Positions 1 through 7,208 of a stretch of 64,000 bases of DNA are shown here, one piece after another (within the stretch, counting starts at the first letter, position 1; every line of letters starts with the position of its first letter). Under the pieces are notes generated by a model. It made no database searches and was not told where the DNA came from. It saw only the letters and a list, made by a program, of their open reading frames with translations. The position numbers and the translations under genes are program-made. Source of the stretch: Saprospiraceae bacterium (GTDB lineage: Bacteria > Bacteroidota > Bacteroidia > Chitinophagales > Saprospiraceae); the NCBI GenBank assembly GCA_016710625.1, contig JADJVK010000017.1, positions 1-64,000 on the forward strand, written 5' to 3'.

Positions 1-238
1 GAACATTTGAACTATCCCATTTGTGTTTTTAAGCTTACAGATGGTACTTATTCTGCATTATTAATGGAATGTACTCACAATGGTTGTGAATTGCAGAATC
101 AAGGTAATTACTTGGTTTGCCCCTGTCATGGGAGTGAATTTTTCTAATAAGGGAGTAGTTCAAAATCCTCCAGCTGAATCCAATTTGATTTCTTACACAA
201 TTACAACAGATAATGAAAACATTTTTATCAATTTATAA
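1..238 (+). CDS. Rieske [2Fe-2S] protein, C-terminal part, frameshifted
   Basis: The gene enters from the left edge. Reading from base 1, both Rieske ligand motifs are visible: CTHNGC, and CPCHGSEF about 20 residues later. These give the Cys-x-His plus Cys-x2-His pattern that binds the 2Fe-2S cluster of quinol-oxidising or related electron-transfer proteins. The frame stops at 145-147, right after the second motif. Shifting frame at the T run near 138-143 restores the normal Rieske tail (serine-asparagine-lysine-glycine and onward) to a stop at 236-238. One extra T therefore explains the break. The restored end overlaps the next gene's start by 26 bases, so the two were probably co-transcribed. 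Which Rieske subfamily it is cannot be told without the N-terminus. Confidence 0.75.
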
Positions 239-902
239 ACCCCTAATGTTACTTTTTTTATTGTCAAATTCAATATTGAAAGTTCAGGCTCAAGACACTA
301 CGAAGCTCAACAATTATGTAAGAGCAGACACCATAAATCAAAGAATGAATATGGATGCCATCTTTAATCGTCCATTTTTGGCGATAGGGAAGTCTCCAAT
401 TGCCATTGGTGGGTATATAGAGACAAATGTAGAATATGCAAAAACGGATGGTGTCTCTGATGGCTTCAATTTCCAAATGAGGAGATTGACCTTGTTCTTT
501 TCGAGTACGATAACTAAGAATATCAAATTTTTATCAGAATTGGAATTCGAAGATGGTACTAGAGAAATAAATATTGAATCGGCATTAATGGATATGGAAT
601 TTCACCCCATGTTTAATCTTAGAGGGGGTATTGTCCTTAATCCTATCGGAGCATACAATCAAAATCACGACGGACCAAGATGGGATTTCATTGATCGACC
701 CATCTCTATGACAGAAATTGTACCTTCCACATTGTCAAACGTTGGTTTCGGCTTTCATGGAAAGTATTTTATACACAATTGGAGCATCGGGTATGAAACC
801 TATTTAACAAATGGCTTTGATGATAAATTAATCCTCAACGAATCAAATAGGACTTCCTTTCATGAAGCAAAAGAAAATGCAAATAAATTCGAAAAGCAGT
901 AG
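213..902 (+). CDS. Outer-membrane porin (OprO/OprP-like), N-terminal part of frameshifted gene
   Basis: Residues 1-26 form a signal peptide ending in VQAQ. The rest reads as alternating aromatic and polar strands typical of a Bacteroidota phosphate-selective-porin-like beta-barrel: MRRLTLFFSS, FLSELEFEDG, LRGGIVLNPIGAYNQNHDGPR and GFHGKYF. The last of the loop motifs resembles the 'G-x-N-H-D-G' region of OprO/P family members. The frame ends at 902, and the barrel continues from about 940 in other frames, with at least two indels in 900-960. Together with 974-1519 it makes a protein of about 400 residues. It would sit in the outer membrane and pass small solutes; the substrate cannot be inferred. 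It directly follows the Rieske gene. Confidence 0.7.
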   Translation: MKTFLSIYKPLMLLFLLSNSILKVQAQDTTKLNNYVRADTINQRMNMDAIFNRPFLAIGKSPIAIGGYIETNVEYAKTDGVSDGFNFQMRRLTLFFSSTITKNIKFLSELEFEDGTREINIESALMDMEFHPMFNLRGGIVLNPIGAYNQNHDGPRWDFIDRPISMTEIVPSTLSNVGFGFHGKYFIHNWSIGYETYLTNGFDDKLILNESNRTSFHEAKENANKFEKQ

Positions 903-973
903 TGGACTGCCAACATTTCACTGGAAAGATTGCTTGAGAAATAGAAAATATTGGAGAAATTGGGATTTCTTAT

Positions 974-1519
974 TTGACGGGTGTTTATAATACTTGGAAA
1001 AAAGATGGGCTTATCCTCGAAAATAAACGAAGTGCAAGTTTGTTTGCTGTTGATTTTAATACTTCTGTATTCAATAACAAAATTTCTATCAATGGGGAAG
1101 TTGTCAAAGCATTTGTAGAGTTGCCCGAGAATTATGTGCAAACCTATGGGTCAAGACAATTAGGAGGTTATTGCGATATTATTGCAACTGTTTTACAAAG
1201 AAAAATATTGGGTTGGAATAATGCAAAATTAAATATAGGTATCCGTTTTGATTATGCAGATTTCAATCAGAATAAATTTAAGTTATCGAATGAAAAGATC
1301 TTTGATGATACTTGGGTTTTTACGCCATCAATAGCTTTCAGACCTTATGGTACTACCGTCATTCGTCTCAATTACAAATATCAATTAACTAGAGATATTG
1401 TTGGTAATGAGCCATCTAAATTAGGAGCAATCCAATTTGGATTATCAACTTATTTTAATAAAATCCAAATAAGTTTTTCAATTCTTGCTCATAAATTAGG
1501 TTTAGTTCATAATTTATGA
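974..1519 (+). CDS. Outer-membrane porin, C-terminal part of frameshifted gene
   Basis: This continues the barrel begun at 213. The start codon is internal; the continuous reading begins near 940. Beta strands such as LNIGIRFDYADFN, WVFTPSIAFRPYG and VIRLNYKYQL are visible. The stretch FGLSTYF at about 1435-1456 looks like a normal barrel end, because outer-membrane proteins usually finish with a terminal phenylalanine. The 20-odd residues after it run into a strong hairpin at 1485-1523 and are probably not real. One missing T in the TTTT run at about 1452 would place a TAA right after that phenylalanine. Confidence 0.65.
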   Translation: MTGVYNTWKKDGLILENKRSASLFAVDFNTSVFNNKISINGEVVKAFVELPENYVQTYGSRQLGGYCDIIATVLQRKILGWNNAKLNIGIRFDYADFNQNKFKLSNEKIFDDTWVFTPSIAFRPYGTTVIRLNYKYQLTRDIVGNEPSKLGAIQFGLSTYFNKIQISFSILAHKLGLVHNL

Positions 1520-1523
1520 GCAA
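1485..1523 (+). terminator. Perfect 14-bp inverted repeat after porin
   Basis: The left arm (1485-1498) and right arm (1510-1523) are exactly complementary over 14 bp, with an 11-base loop. The core arm is GCTCATAAATTA. It follows the likely true end of the porin and is followed by a pyrimidine-rich stretch. It probably ends the transcript, although there is no long T tract. Confidence 0.5.
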
Positions 1524-1545
1524 TCCTCCTTTCCTCTTGTATCTT

Positions 1546-1740
1546 CTTAAGGAATCAATAAGCATTCCTTACCAATGCTTTATCATTGCTAAGGAAACAA
1601 TAAGTCTTCCCTTTATAATACTTAAGTATTCCTTAGAAACAACAAGTTTTATTAAGGAACACTTATTGAATGGGAAGGAACATTTGTGCATTCCTAGGAA
1701 GCGATTCAGATTCCTTTTCCTTTTTATGTTGAATTAAGGA
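1546..1740. repeat. Array of AAGGAA/TTCCTT inverted repeats
   Basis: This gene-free stretch holds repeated copies of AAGGAA and its complement TTCCTT. Several are paired as small hairpins: AAGGAAT at 1549-1555 with ATTCCTT at 1564-1570, AAGGAA near 1591 with TTCCCTT about 10 bases later, and AGGAA with TTCCT near 1676-1695. A perfect 14-bp palindrome, AATACTTAAGTATT, lies at 1617-1630. The motif AACAATAAG or ATCAATAAG follows two of the AAGGA boxes. The spacing is irregular (roughly 40-60 bp) and the units are diverged, so this is not a CRISPR array. Confidence 0.6.
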
Positions 1741-1745
1741 ACAGG

Positions 1746-1768
1746 AACCTATTGGTAACCAATAGGTT
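1746..1768. promoter_or_regulatory. 23-bp palindrome, candidate operator
   Basis: Arms AACCTATTGGT (1746-1756) and ACCAATAGGTT (1758-1768) are exact reverse complements around one central A. A one-base loop cannot fold as a hairpin with full arms, so a DNA-binding dimer site is more likely than a terminator. It lies about 95 bp upstream of the small gene at 1864, in AT-rich DNA. Confidence 0.45.
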
Positions 1769-1863
1769 GATTTTCTTAAATTTTGTTAAATTTATTAAAG
1801 GTGATAATAAATATAAAATATTTATGTTTTTATATTTATTAATAAATTTAAAACACATATAAC

Positions 1864-2220
1864 ATGTCAAGAAGAAAGAAAATCAATTCTCATTATGATG
1901 AAGCGATTGCAAGAAGTGCTGCAATGAAATCCATTAGTGCTAATTTGGATTTAGGCAATGGTCTTACCTTAGAAACTTACGAAAATGCAATTAAAGATTT
2001 GAGGGATAAGCTGAATGAATACAATACCCATTTATCCCTAGTTGATGAACTAAGAAACAATGTACTAGAAAGTGAAAAGTCTTTGAAAGATTTGTCAGAT
2101 AGAATGTTGAGTGGGGTGGCTTCAAAATATGGAAGGAACTCCGAAGAATACGAAAAAGCAGGTGGCACGAAAAAGATAAATCGTGCTCAACCCAAAAGAA
2201 AAGTTTCTGATGTGGCATAA
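1864..2220 (+). CDS. Small conserved coiled-coil protein of unknown function
   Basis: 118 residues, intact. It begins with a basic patch (SRRKK), then an Ala/Ser helix followed by a conserved-looking block LDLGNGLT, a long helical middle (about residues 38-85) with heptad-like leucines and charged residues, and a tail with SKYGRNSEEYEKAGG and a basic C-terminus. Small proteins with this layout (LDLGNGLTL block, helical middle, S-x-E-Y-E-x-AGG tail) are, as far as I recall, widespread hypothetical proteins in Bacteroidota and cyanobacteria. No signal peptide or membrane segment is present, so it is probably cytoplasmic. The gene has its own AT-rich upstream region with a palindrome and a terminator behind it, so it looks monocistronic and possibly regulated. 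No function is claimed. Confidence 0.7.
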   Translation: MSRRKKINSHYDEAIARSAAMKSISANLDLGNGLTLETYENAIKDLRDKLNEYNTHLSLVDELRNNVLESEKSLKDLSDRMLSGVASKYGRNSEEYEKAGGTKKINRAQPKRKVSDVA

Positions 2221-2245
2221 ATATAAGTTTTTAGTGTGAGTTGCA

Positions 2246-2279
2246 ACCTTTCGATAAGTTCGGAAGGGTGTTTTTTTTT
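2246..2279 (+). terminator. Rho-independent terminator of 1864 gene
   Basis: The hairpin ACCTTTCG (2246-2253) pairs with CGGAAGGGT (2261-2269) with wobble pairs, and is followed by nine T residues at 2271-2279. Confidence 0.75.
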
Positions 2280-2280
2280 G

Positions 2281-2666
2281 TAGTTTAATGAAAAATATTA
2301 TAAAAATATTTAAAATGTGATGCAGCGTTTTACTACATAATTGGATAAAGAAATTAAACTTACTTACATGGATTCATTATAATTGACAAACAAATGTATA
2401 TTAATTGACTAAAAGTAGTTTTGAAATGTACAATTTATGACAGAACACTATTATTAAATTGAGTTTATCACGAATCACATTAATTTTGGAACAGTCGTTT
2501 ATAAGTATTTTGATTGTTACCTTTATTACTAAAAAAGTGCAAAAGTGTACTTTCCCATCCGGATGGTTCTATTACGAATTCCATCACTAACACATATTTA
2601 TAAATTATAATTGATATAGATTTTCCATTGAAAATCTAAATTTTTAAAAATTTTAAAGTAAAAAAA
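2281..2666 (+). promoter_or_regulatory. Gene-free stretch with candidate promoter
   Basis: AT-rich DNA with no coding signal. A Bacteroidota-type promoter is visible: TTG at 2459-2461, a 19-base spacer, then TAATTTTG at 2481-2488 (consensus TAnnTTTG). It would drive the protease gene at 2667 with a leader of about 170 bases. Nothing else was recognised. Confidence 0.4.
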
Positions 2667-3158
2667 ATGAAAAAAACATTTTGGATAGTAAATTCAATTT
2701 TACTTTCTTTTTTAATTCAAATTAAAAGTTATTCTCAAAATATTGCTTATTGTGGAGTAGTTGATGTTGAGCCAATTAATATGGCAAATATATCTTCTAC
2801 GATATTGAATAATGCACCAATATTAAATGTAGGAATAAATTACTTTATCGTAAAAGATAGTCTTACAGGTTCGATGCCGAATTCTACTTTTAACATAAAT
2901 GATGAAATAGCGTATGCAAATAATAAATTTGCAGATGCTAAAATTCACTTTTATTTATGTAAAACTATAATTATTGAAAGTTCTAAGTCAAAGTTTATTA
3001 CACTACAAAATAATTGGGAAGCTTTATATTATAAACTAAAAGGTAATAGTAATGACCTTTATAGTACTAATGATAAAATAAATGTTTATCATGTAAATTC
3101 AATTAATAATGGGGCATTTTCAGGGTTTGCAAGATTTAAGTACTCAACAACCAAATAA
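2667..3158 (+). CDS. M43-type secreted metalloprotease, N-terminal part (gene 2667-5055, frameshifted)
   Basis: The N-terminal signal peptide (about residues 1-24) ends near SYSQN. The propeptide and first half of the catalytic domain follow, including the stretch INVYHVNSINNGAFSGFA that leads into the zinc-binding half in pappalysin-like (MEROPS M43) proteases. The frame is lost near 3120-3130 and the protein continues at 3109-4047. The joined gene would encode about 790 residues: signal peptide, M43 catalytic domain, dockerin-like calcium repeats, a cohesin-like beta-sandwich and a T9SS sorting domain. It stands alone between a terminator and the beta-helix genes. Base use is very AT-rich, like its neighbours. 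The function is inferred as an extracellular or surface endopeptidase. Confidence 0.7.
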   Translation: MKKTFWIVNSILLSFLIQIKSYSQNIAYCGVVDVEPINMANISSTILNNAPILNVGINYFIVKDSLTGSMPNSTFNINDEIAYANNKFADAKIHFYLCKTIIIESSKSKFITLQNNWEALYYKLKGNSNDLYSTNDKINVYHVNSINNGAFSGFARFKYSTTK

Positions 3159-4047
3159 TTTGCTTGTTGTTTCTGATGACTATTTACCTCAAAAATCCGT
3201 TCTAACTCATGAATTAGGCCACTATTTTGGGCTGCCACATACTTTTAATGGAAGTATTCCTTCAATTGATAGAATACCTTATGTTTCTGAACCTGGTATA
3301 TCCTTTGTTACTCAAAATGGAATAACCTACAATTTAGGTGATGGTATTGACGATACACCTTCTGATCCAGGAATTGATGTCTGTTGGGGATTAATTAATT
3401 CATCATCTTGTACAGCAGCATGTAGTAGAGGTGATTTGGGCAATGTACCATATGATGTAATACATGAACCAGCAAATATTATGTCATATAGATGTCAAGA
3501 AACATTTTCAGCTGGTCAGAATAACGTGATTAGAGCAAATGCTGTTTCATCTAGGGTTCTAGTAACTTTTAATTCTAATAGTGAAACTTGTAAAGATTAT
3601 GGAAATATTAATATGCAATGTGGTGTTTTAGGTAATTTAAGTAAGATTCCTGTAAAATCAGCAGATGTAAATATTTCAATACCAACTACAAGTATCAGTT
3701 GTAATAGAACTACTGATGCTGCTGGAAAATATCTTACAAGTAATTGTATTTCAATTGGTACTAATCAAATAATGAAGAACACTCCAGCAAAAAATGGAAC
3801 TCTTACTTTATATGCTTCTAGAAATGGGATTAGTACACAGGATTTAGTTGATATAAATAGACATGTACTTCTAATTCAACTATTACAAAATCCATACTCA
3901 TGGATAGCTGCGGATGTAAATTACGATGGAAAAGTATCCACTGCTGATATGGTAAAAATCAGGAAAGTACTCTTACAAATACCTAATGAAGAGAACTTTG
4001 ATAATTGGGCTTCTCCTGATTTGTTCCCCAGACTGGTATCATTCTGA
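3109..4047 (+). CDS. M43-type metalloprotease, catalytic half plus dockerin-like repeats
   Basis: The zinc motif HELGHYFGLPH is at residues 34-44 of this piece (HExxHxxGxxH; ligands His34, His38, His44; catalytic Glu35). The Met-turn NIMSYRC comes about 95 residues later. Both are typical of M43 pappalysin/cytophagalysin proteases. Near residues 240-290 a dockerin type I-like segment appears: DLVDINRHVLL, then ADVNYDGKVSTADMVKIRK, with the DxNxDGxxxxxD calcium loop. The frame is lost at the CCCC run near 4026; the sequence goes on in 3986-4198 (frame of DWYHSDPNF) and is lost again at a seven-A run at 4169-4175. Its start is internal to the joined gene. Confidence 0.75.
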   Translation: MGHFQGLQDLSTQQPNNLLVVSDDYLPQKSVLTHELGHYFGLPHTFNGSIPSIDRIPYVSEPGISFVTQNGITYNLGDGIDDTPSDPGIDVCWGLINSSSCTAACSRGDLGNVPYDVIHEPANIMSYRCQETFSAGQNNVIRANAVSSRVLVTFNSNSETCKDYGNINMQCGVLGNLSKIPVKSADVNISIPTTSISCNRTTDAAGKYLTSNCISIGTNQIMKNTPAKNGTLTLYASRNGISTQDLVDINRHVLLIQLLQNPYSWIAADVNYDGKVSTADMVKIRKVLLQIPNEENFDNWASPDLFPRLVSF

Positions 4048-4287
4048 TCCAAATTTTACAGCAACTTTTAATGACTTACAAACTTTTGGAAAAGGTCCAT
4101 TCATGTCTAGTTGGAAAGAGAATCAAAATTCTTCAAGAGCTTATAAAGCAGATGCCAATGACAATAGGAAAAAAAGTTTTATGGATTTGGATGAGTGATA
4201 TAGAATCCCAATAATTCGGCTATTTCTTTAGATGAGAATTGGTCATTTACTGGCATAAAAACGGGAGATGTAAATTGTACAGCGAAA

Positions 4288-5055
4288 GTGGATGCTTTAT
4301 TGAATGAAGATGATGAAAGGCTTCAAATAAATATTCTTCCGCATTTGTGCATCATAACAGGTGACACAGCCACTTTTTCACTAAAAGCAACAACGAATCA
4401 ATCATTAGTCGCATACCAAACTGAATTTGCATTTAATAATTTAGCAACTCCATTGGCATTGCCCAATGGTGATGGAAATCCAATCAATATTTTCAATATC
4501 AATTCTGGTCAATTGATTGGGAATCCTGGAGAATTTTATAATATTTTAACAACTAATAATTCGAAAAAACTAAAAGTATCTTGGATGAATGATGTGTTAA
4601 ATCAAACGAATCTTATTAATGGAGTAAGTATATTACAATTTGATATAAGTGCTAATCAAAATGTTTGTGATATTAGTCAATTGCTATCAACGAACGGAGA
4701 AATAGCAACACAATTATATGGACTTACTGGTAAATTAAATAATGTAAACTTAGTACTAGAAAGGGTAGATATTCAAAGTCGAAGTGCATCAAATTTCGAA
4801 AAATCCGAAATCAATATCAATCCTAACCCATTCAAAGACGAATTAAACTTTACTTTTAGTAATGAAAAAGAACAAAAAATCGCTATTGTTTTATACAATT
4901 CATTAGGACAAGAATTAAATAAAGTAGAAAAAACTTTTCCAATAGGGATAAATAGTTATACTTTTAGTAATCTTAGTAAATTACCAAAAGGACAAATTCA
5001 TTATAGAATGATAAAGGATAACAAAAGTACTAGCGGTACAGTAATTCATGATTAA
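4288..5055 (+). CDS. Metalloprotease C-terminal part: cohesin-like domain and T9SS sorting domain
   Basis: Reading in this frame actually begins near 4210 (phase of ...SAISLDENWSFTG, then TGDVNCTAKVDALLNE, a second calcium-loop-like stretch). The middle (about residues 15-165) is a beta-sandwich resembling cohesins: ITGDTATFSLKA, AYQTEFAFN, LKVSWMND, ILQFDISAN. The last 75 residues are a type A T9SS sorting domain (INPNPFKDELNF, IVLYNSLGQEL, and a short beta-rich tail), which directs export across the outer membrane and is normally cleaved there. A dockerin-like and a cohesin-like part in the same gene is unusual. The cohesin assignment is by pattern only. Confidence 0.65.
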   Translation: MDALLNEDDERLQINILPHLCIITGDTATFSLKATTNQSLVAYQTEFAFNNLATPLALPNGDGNPINIFNINSGQLIGNPGEFYNILTTNNSKKLKVSWMNDVLNQTNLINGVSILQFDISANQNVCDISQLLSTNGEIATQLYGLTGKLNNVNLVLERVDIQSRSASNFEKSEININPNPFKDELNFTFSNEKEQKIAIVLYNSLGQELNKVEKTFPIGINSYTFSNLSKLPKGQIHYRMIKDNKSTSGTVIHD

Positions 5056-5109
5056 TTGACTAATATGGGGTGAAATAAACTTTTACCCCATATTTTAACA
5101 TTCAAACAA

Positions 5110-7188
5110 ATGATTAAATTTTCAATTGTATTCATCTTTTCCATTTTTTACAATTTGGTCATGCTCAAAAATGTACTATATGTAAATAGTAAGGCAACCA
5201 ATGGCAAACAAGATGGTAGTAGCTGGTCAGATGCCTTTACAAATCTGCAAGATGCCCTTAAAAATAAGAATGCGGATACAATATATTTAGCAGAAGGAGT
5301 TTATTATCCTTCAGTAAATAATGATAGGAGTGAGTCATTTGATATTTCGCATAATATTTAATTAAAGGGGGCTTTGGAATGGAAAAATAATGTATTTGTC
5401 TGTAATCTCGATAAATATTTTACAATATTATCAGGTGATATTGGCAATCTACAAGACACTACTGATAATTCAAATCATATTCTGACATACAAGCCCAATA
5501 AAAAAGAAATTTCAATAAACGGATTGCAAGTAGAAAATAGCAATTGTATTATGGAATCAGCTACCAATAACAGGGGGGGTATGTTTGTGGATAATATAAA
5601 TGCAGTAAATGACATTAAAATCAATATCAATCAATGTGTATTCAAACGAAATATTGCGTCATCTGGCGGTGCCATTTACTTCAACAATAGTAAGTCGAAC
5701 AATCAATACTTCCAAACATTCAAAACACTGTTTTTAAAAAAAATACTTCGGGTTATTCAGGTGGTGGAGCAATTTATCTTTCTAATATAATTAATAAATT
5801 ATCAGATACGATTCTAATATCAAATTGTCAATTTAATGAAAATTTTTCTTATGAATTTGGAGGAGGCATCAAATTAATAGATATGGTAGGGATCGTATTA
5901 CTAAAAAACAATTATTTTGAACAGAATCAAGCAACAGAAGGGGGATGTTTTTGGGTTTTTATCAATAATAATATTAATTCAAAAATAGTTATTGATTCTT
6001 GCCACATGCAGCAAAACATATCAGGAGGTGGAAATTGTTCTATATATAAAATAAACAAGCAAATAGAACATGATAGCCCTACTAATAAATGTATTCAACA
6101 GTACATTCCATAATAATACAATTACAGCTAATGTTGGCGGAGCTTGAAGTTTATTCTTATATTGGTTATAGTAGTTTAAATATTAACAATTGTAAATTTG
6201 ATAAAATAAAAGTCAGAATGATGGAGGCGTTCTCAATATAGAAAATGGGTATGAATTTGATATTAATATAGATAACAGTATTTTTTCTAATAATAGTTGT
6301 TATTTTAATGATGGTTATGGTGTCATGTATTACAGATCAAATTTAGTACCAAATGTAATTGATAAATCTAGAATAAACATCAATAATTCCTTATTTATCA
6401 ATAATAAAGACTGTTTTGGATTTGTAAATGGTATAATCAGACAATAGATACAAAAATATACAATTGCACTTTTTTTAACAATGGTCAATTTCCATTTGGA
6501 AAGACATATGATAAAAATTCTGATTACATCACAAAATATAATACTTTAAAGTTTTATAACACTATTTTATGGGAAAGAGCACCAATTGAGAATATGTTTT
6601 ATAATGGAGATTATAAAAACCCCTCTATAATAGATTATAATTTCTATAATTGCTTAATTAATACTCCAGAATTGAATTACAACAATTACAATGCAGATTT
6701 TGGAGGAAATATTTTGCTAAAATACCCCCAATTTAAAGACACTACTAAAAACGACTTTTCCTTATTTCCTTGTTCTCCTGTCATCAATAAAGGAGATCGA
6801 AAATATATATTGATAGCCTCGGAATCAGTTACGATTGAGAAGAAACCCAAGAATCTATCTAGATAGTGTGGATATTGGTGCTTACAGTCAATCAAAATGT
6901 ACAGTAGATAATACTGAATTAGATAATAATGCAGCTCTTGAATTAATTCCTAATTGGGTAACATCAGGGGCAACTATTCAAATACGTCTAAAAGAATCAA
7001 CAGCCATTGAAAACTATCATTTATCAATCTATGATATTGGTGGGCAACTTATTTCCACTATTCCATTAAATAACTACTTGACTTTTGAAGCACCCAAACA
7101 AAAAGGATTTTATATTGTGCAGCTCCGAACTATCGGAGGAAATCAGAATAGATTAGTTGGTGTTGGGAAATTGGTAGTTTTAGATTAA
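5110..7188 (+). pseudogene. Decayed beta-helix T9SS cargo, upstream tandem paralogue of 7209
   Basis: Broken into at least six readable pieces (5110-5361, 5374-5790, 5883-6113, about 6120-6450, 6594-6866, 6835-7188). The start carries the family opening (YVNSKATNGKQDGSSWSDAF, then TIYLAEGVYYPS), which matches the start of the intact gene at 7209. The middle has right-handed beta-helix rungs (GGAIYFNNS, NNYFEQNQATEGG). The end is a type A T9SS domain nearly identical to that of 7209. Some breaks are single-base indels, such as the G run near 5369, but 5359-5361 is an in-frame TAA where the paralogue has a sense codon. Decay after tandem duplication is therefore plausible, though sequencing errors contribute. 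Confidence 0.7.
6723..7188 (+). repeat. Direct repeat, copy 1 (copy 2 at about 8796-9251)
   Basis: About 460 bp covering the end of the beta-helix region and the whole T9SS sorting domain is repeated, with high nucleotide identity, about 2.07 kb downstream. Both copies begin at a TACCCCCAATT block and share AATAAAGGAGATCGAAAATA and the stretch coding SIYDIGGQLIST. It shows recent tandem duplication, or gene conversion confined to the 3' ends. Confidence 0.75.
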
Positions 7189-7208
7189 CTAGAAAAAGTA
7201 AAATATTC

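Noticed and set aside
1516..1737. 73-codon open frame after the porin
   Set aside because: It is made of the AAGGAA/TTCCTT repeats, starts inside a perfect hairpin and has no protein-like conservation pattern.
1546..1740. CRISPR-like array
   Set aside because: Repeats are only 6-9 bases, irregularly spaced and inverted; there are no unique spacers of constant length and no cas genes.
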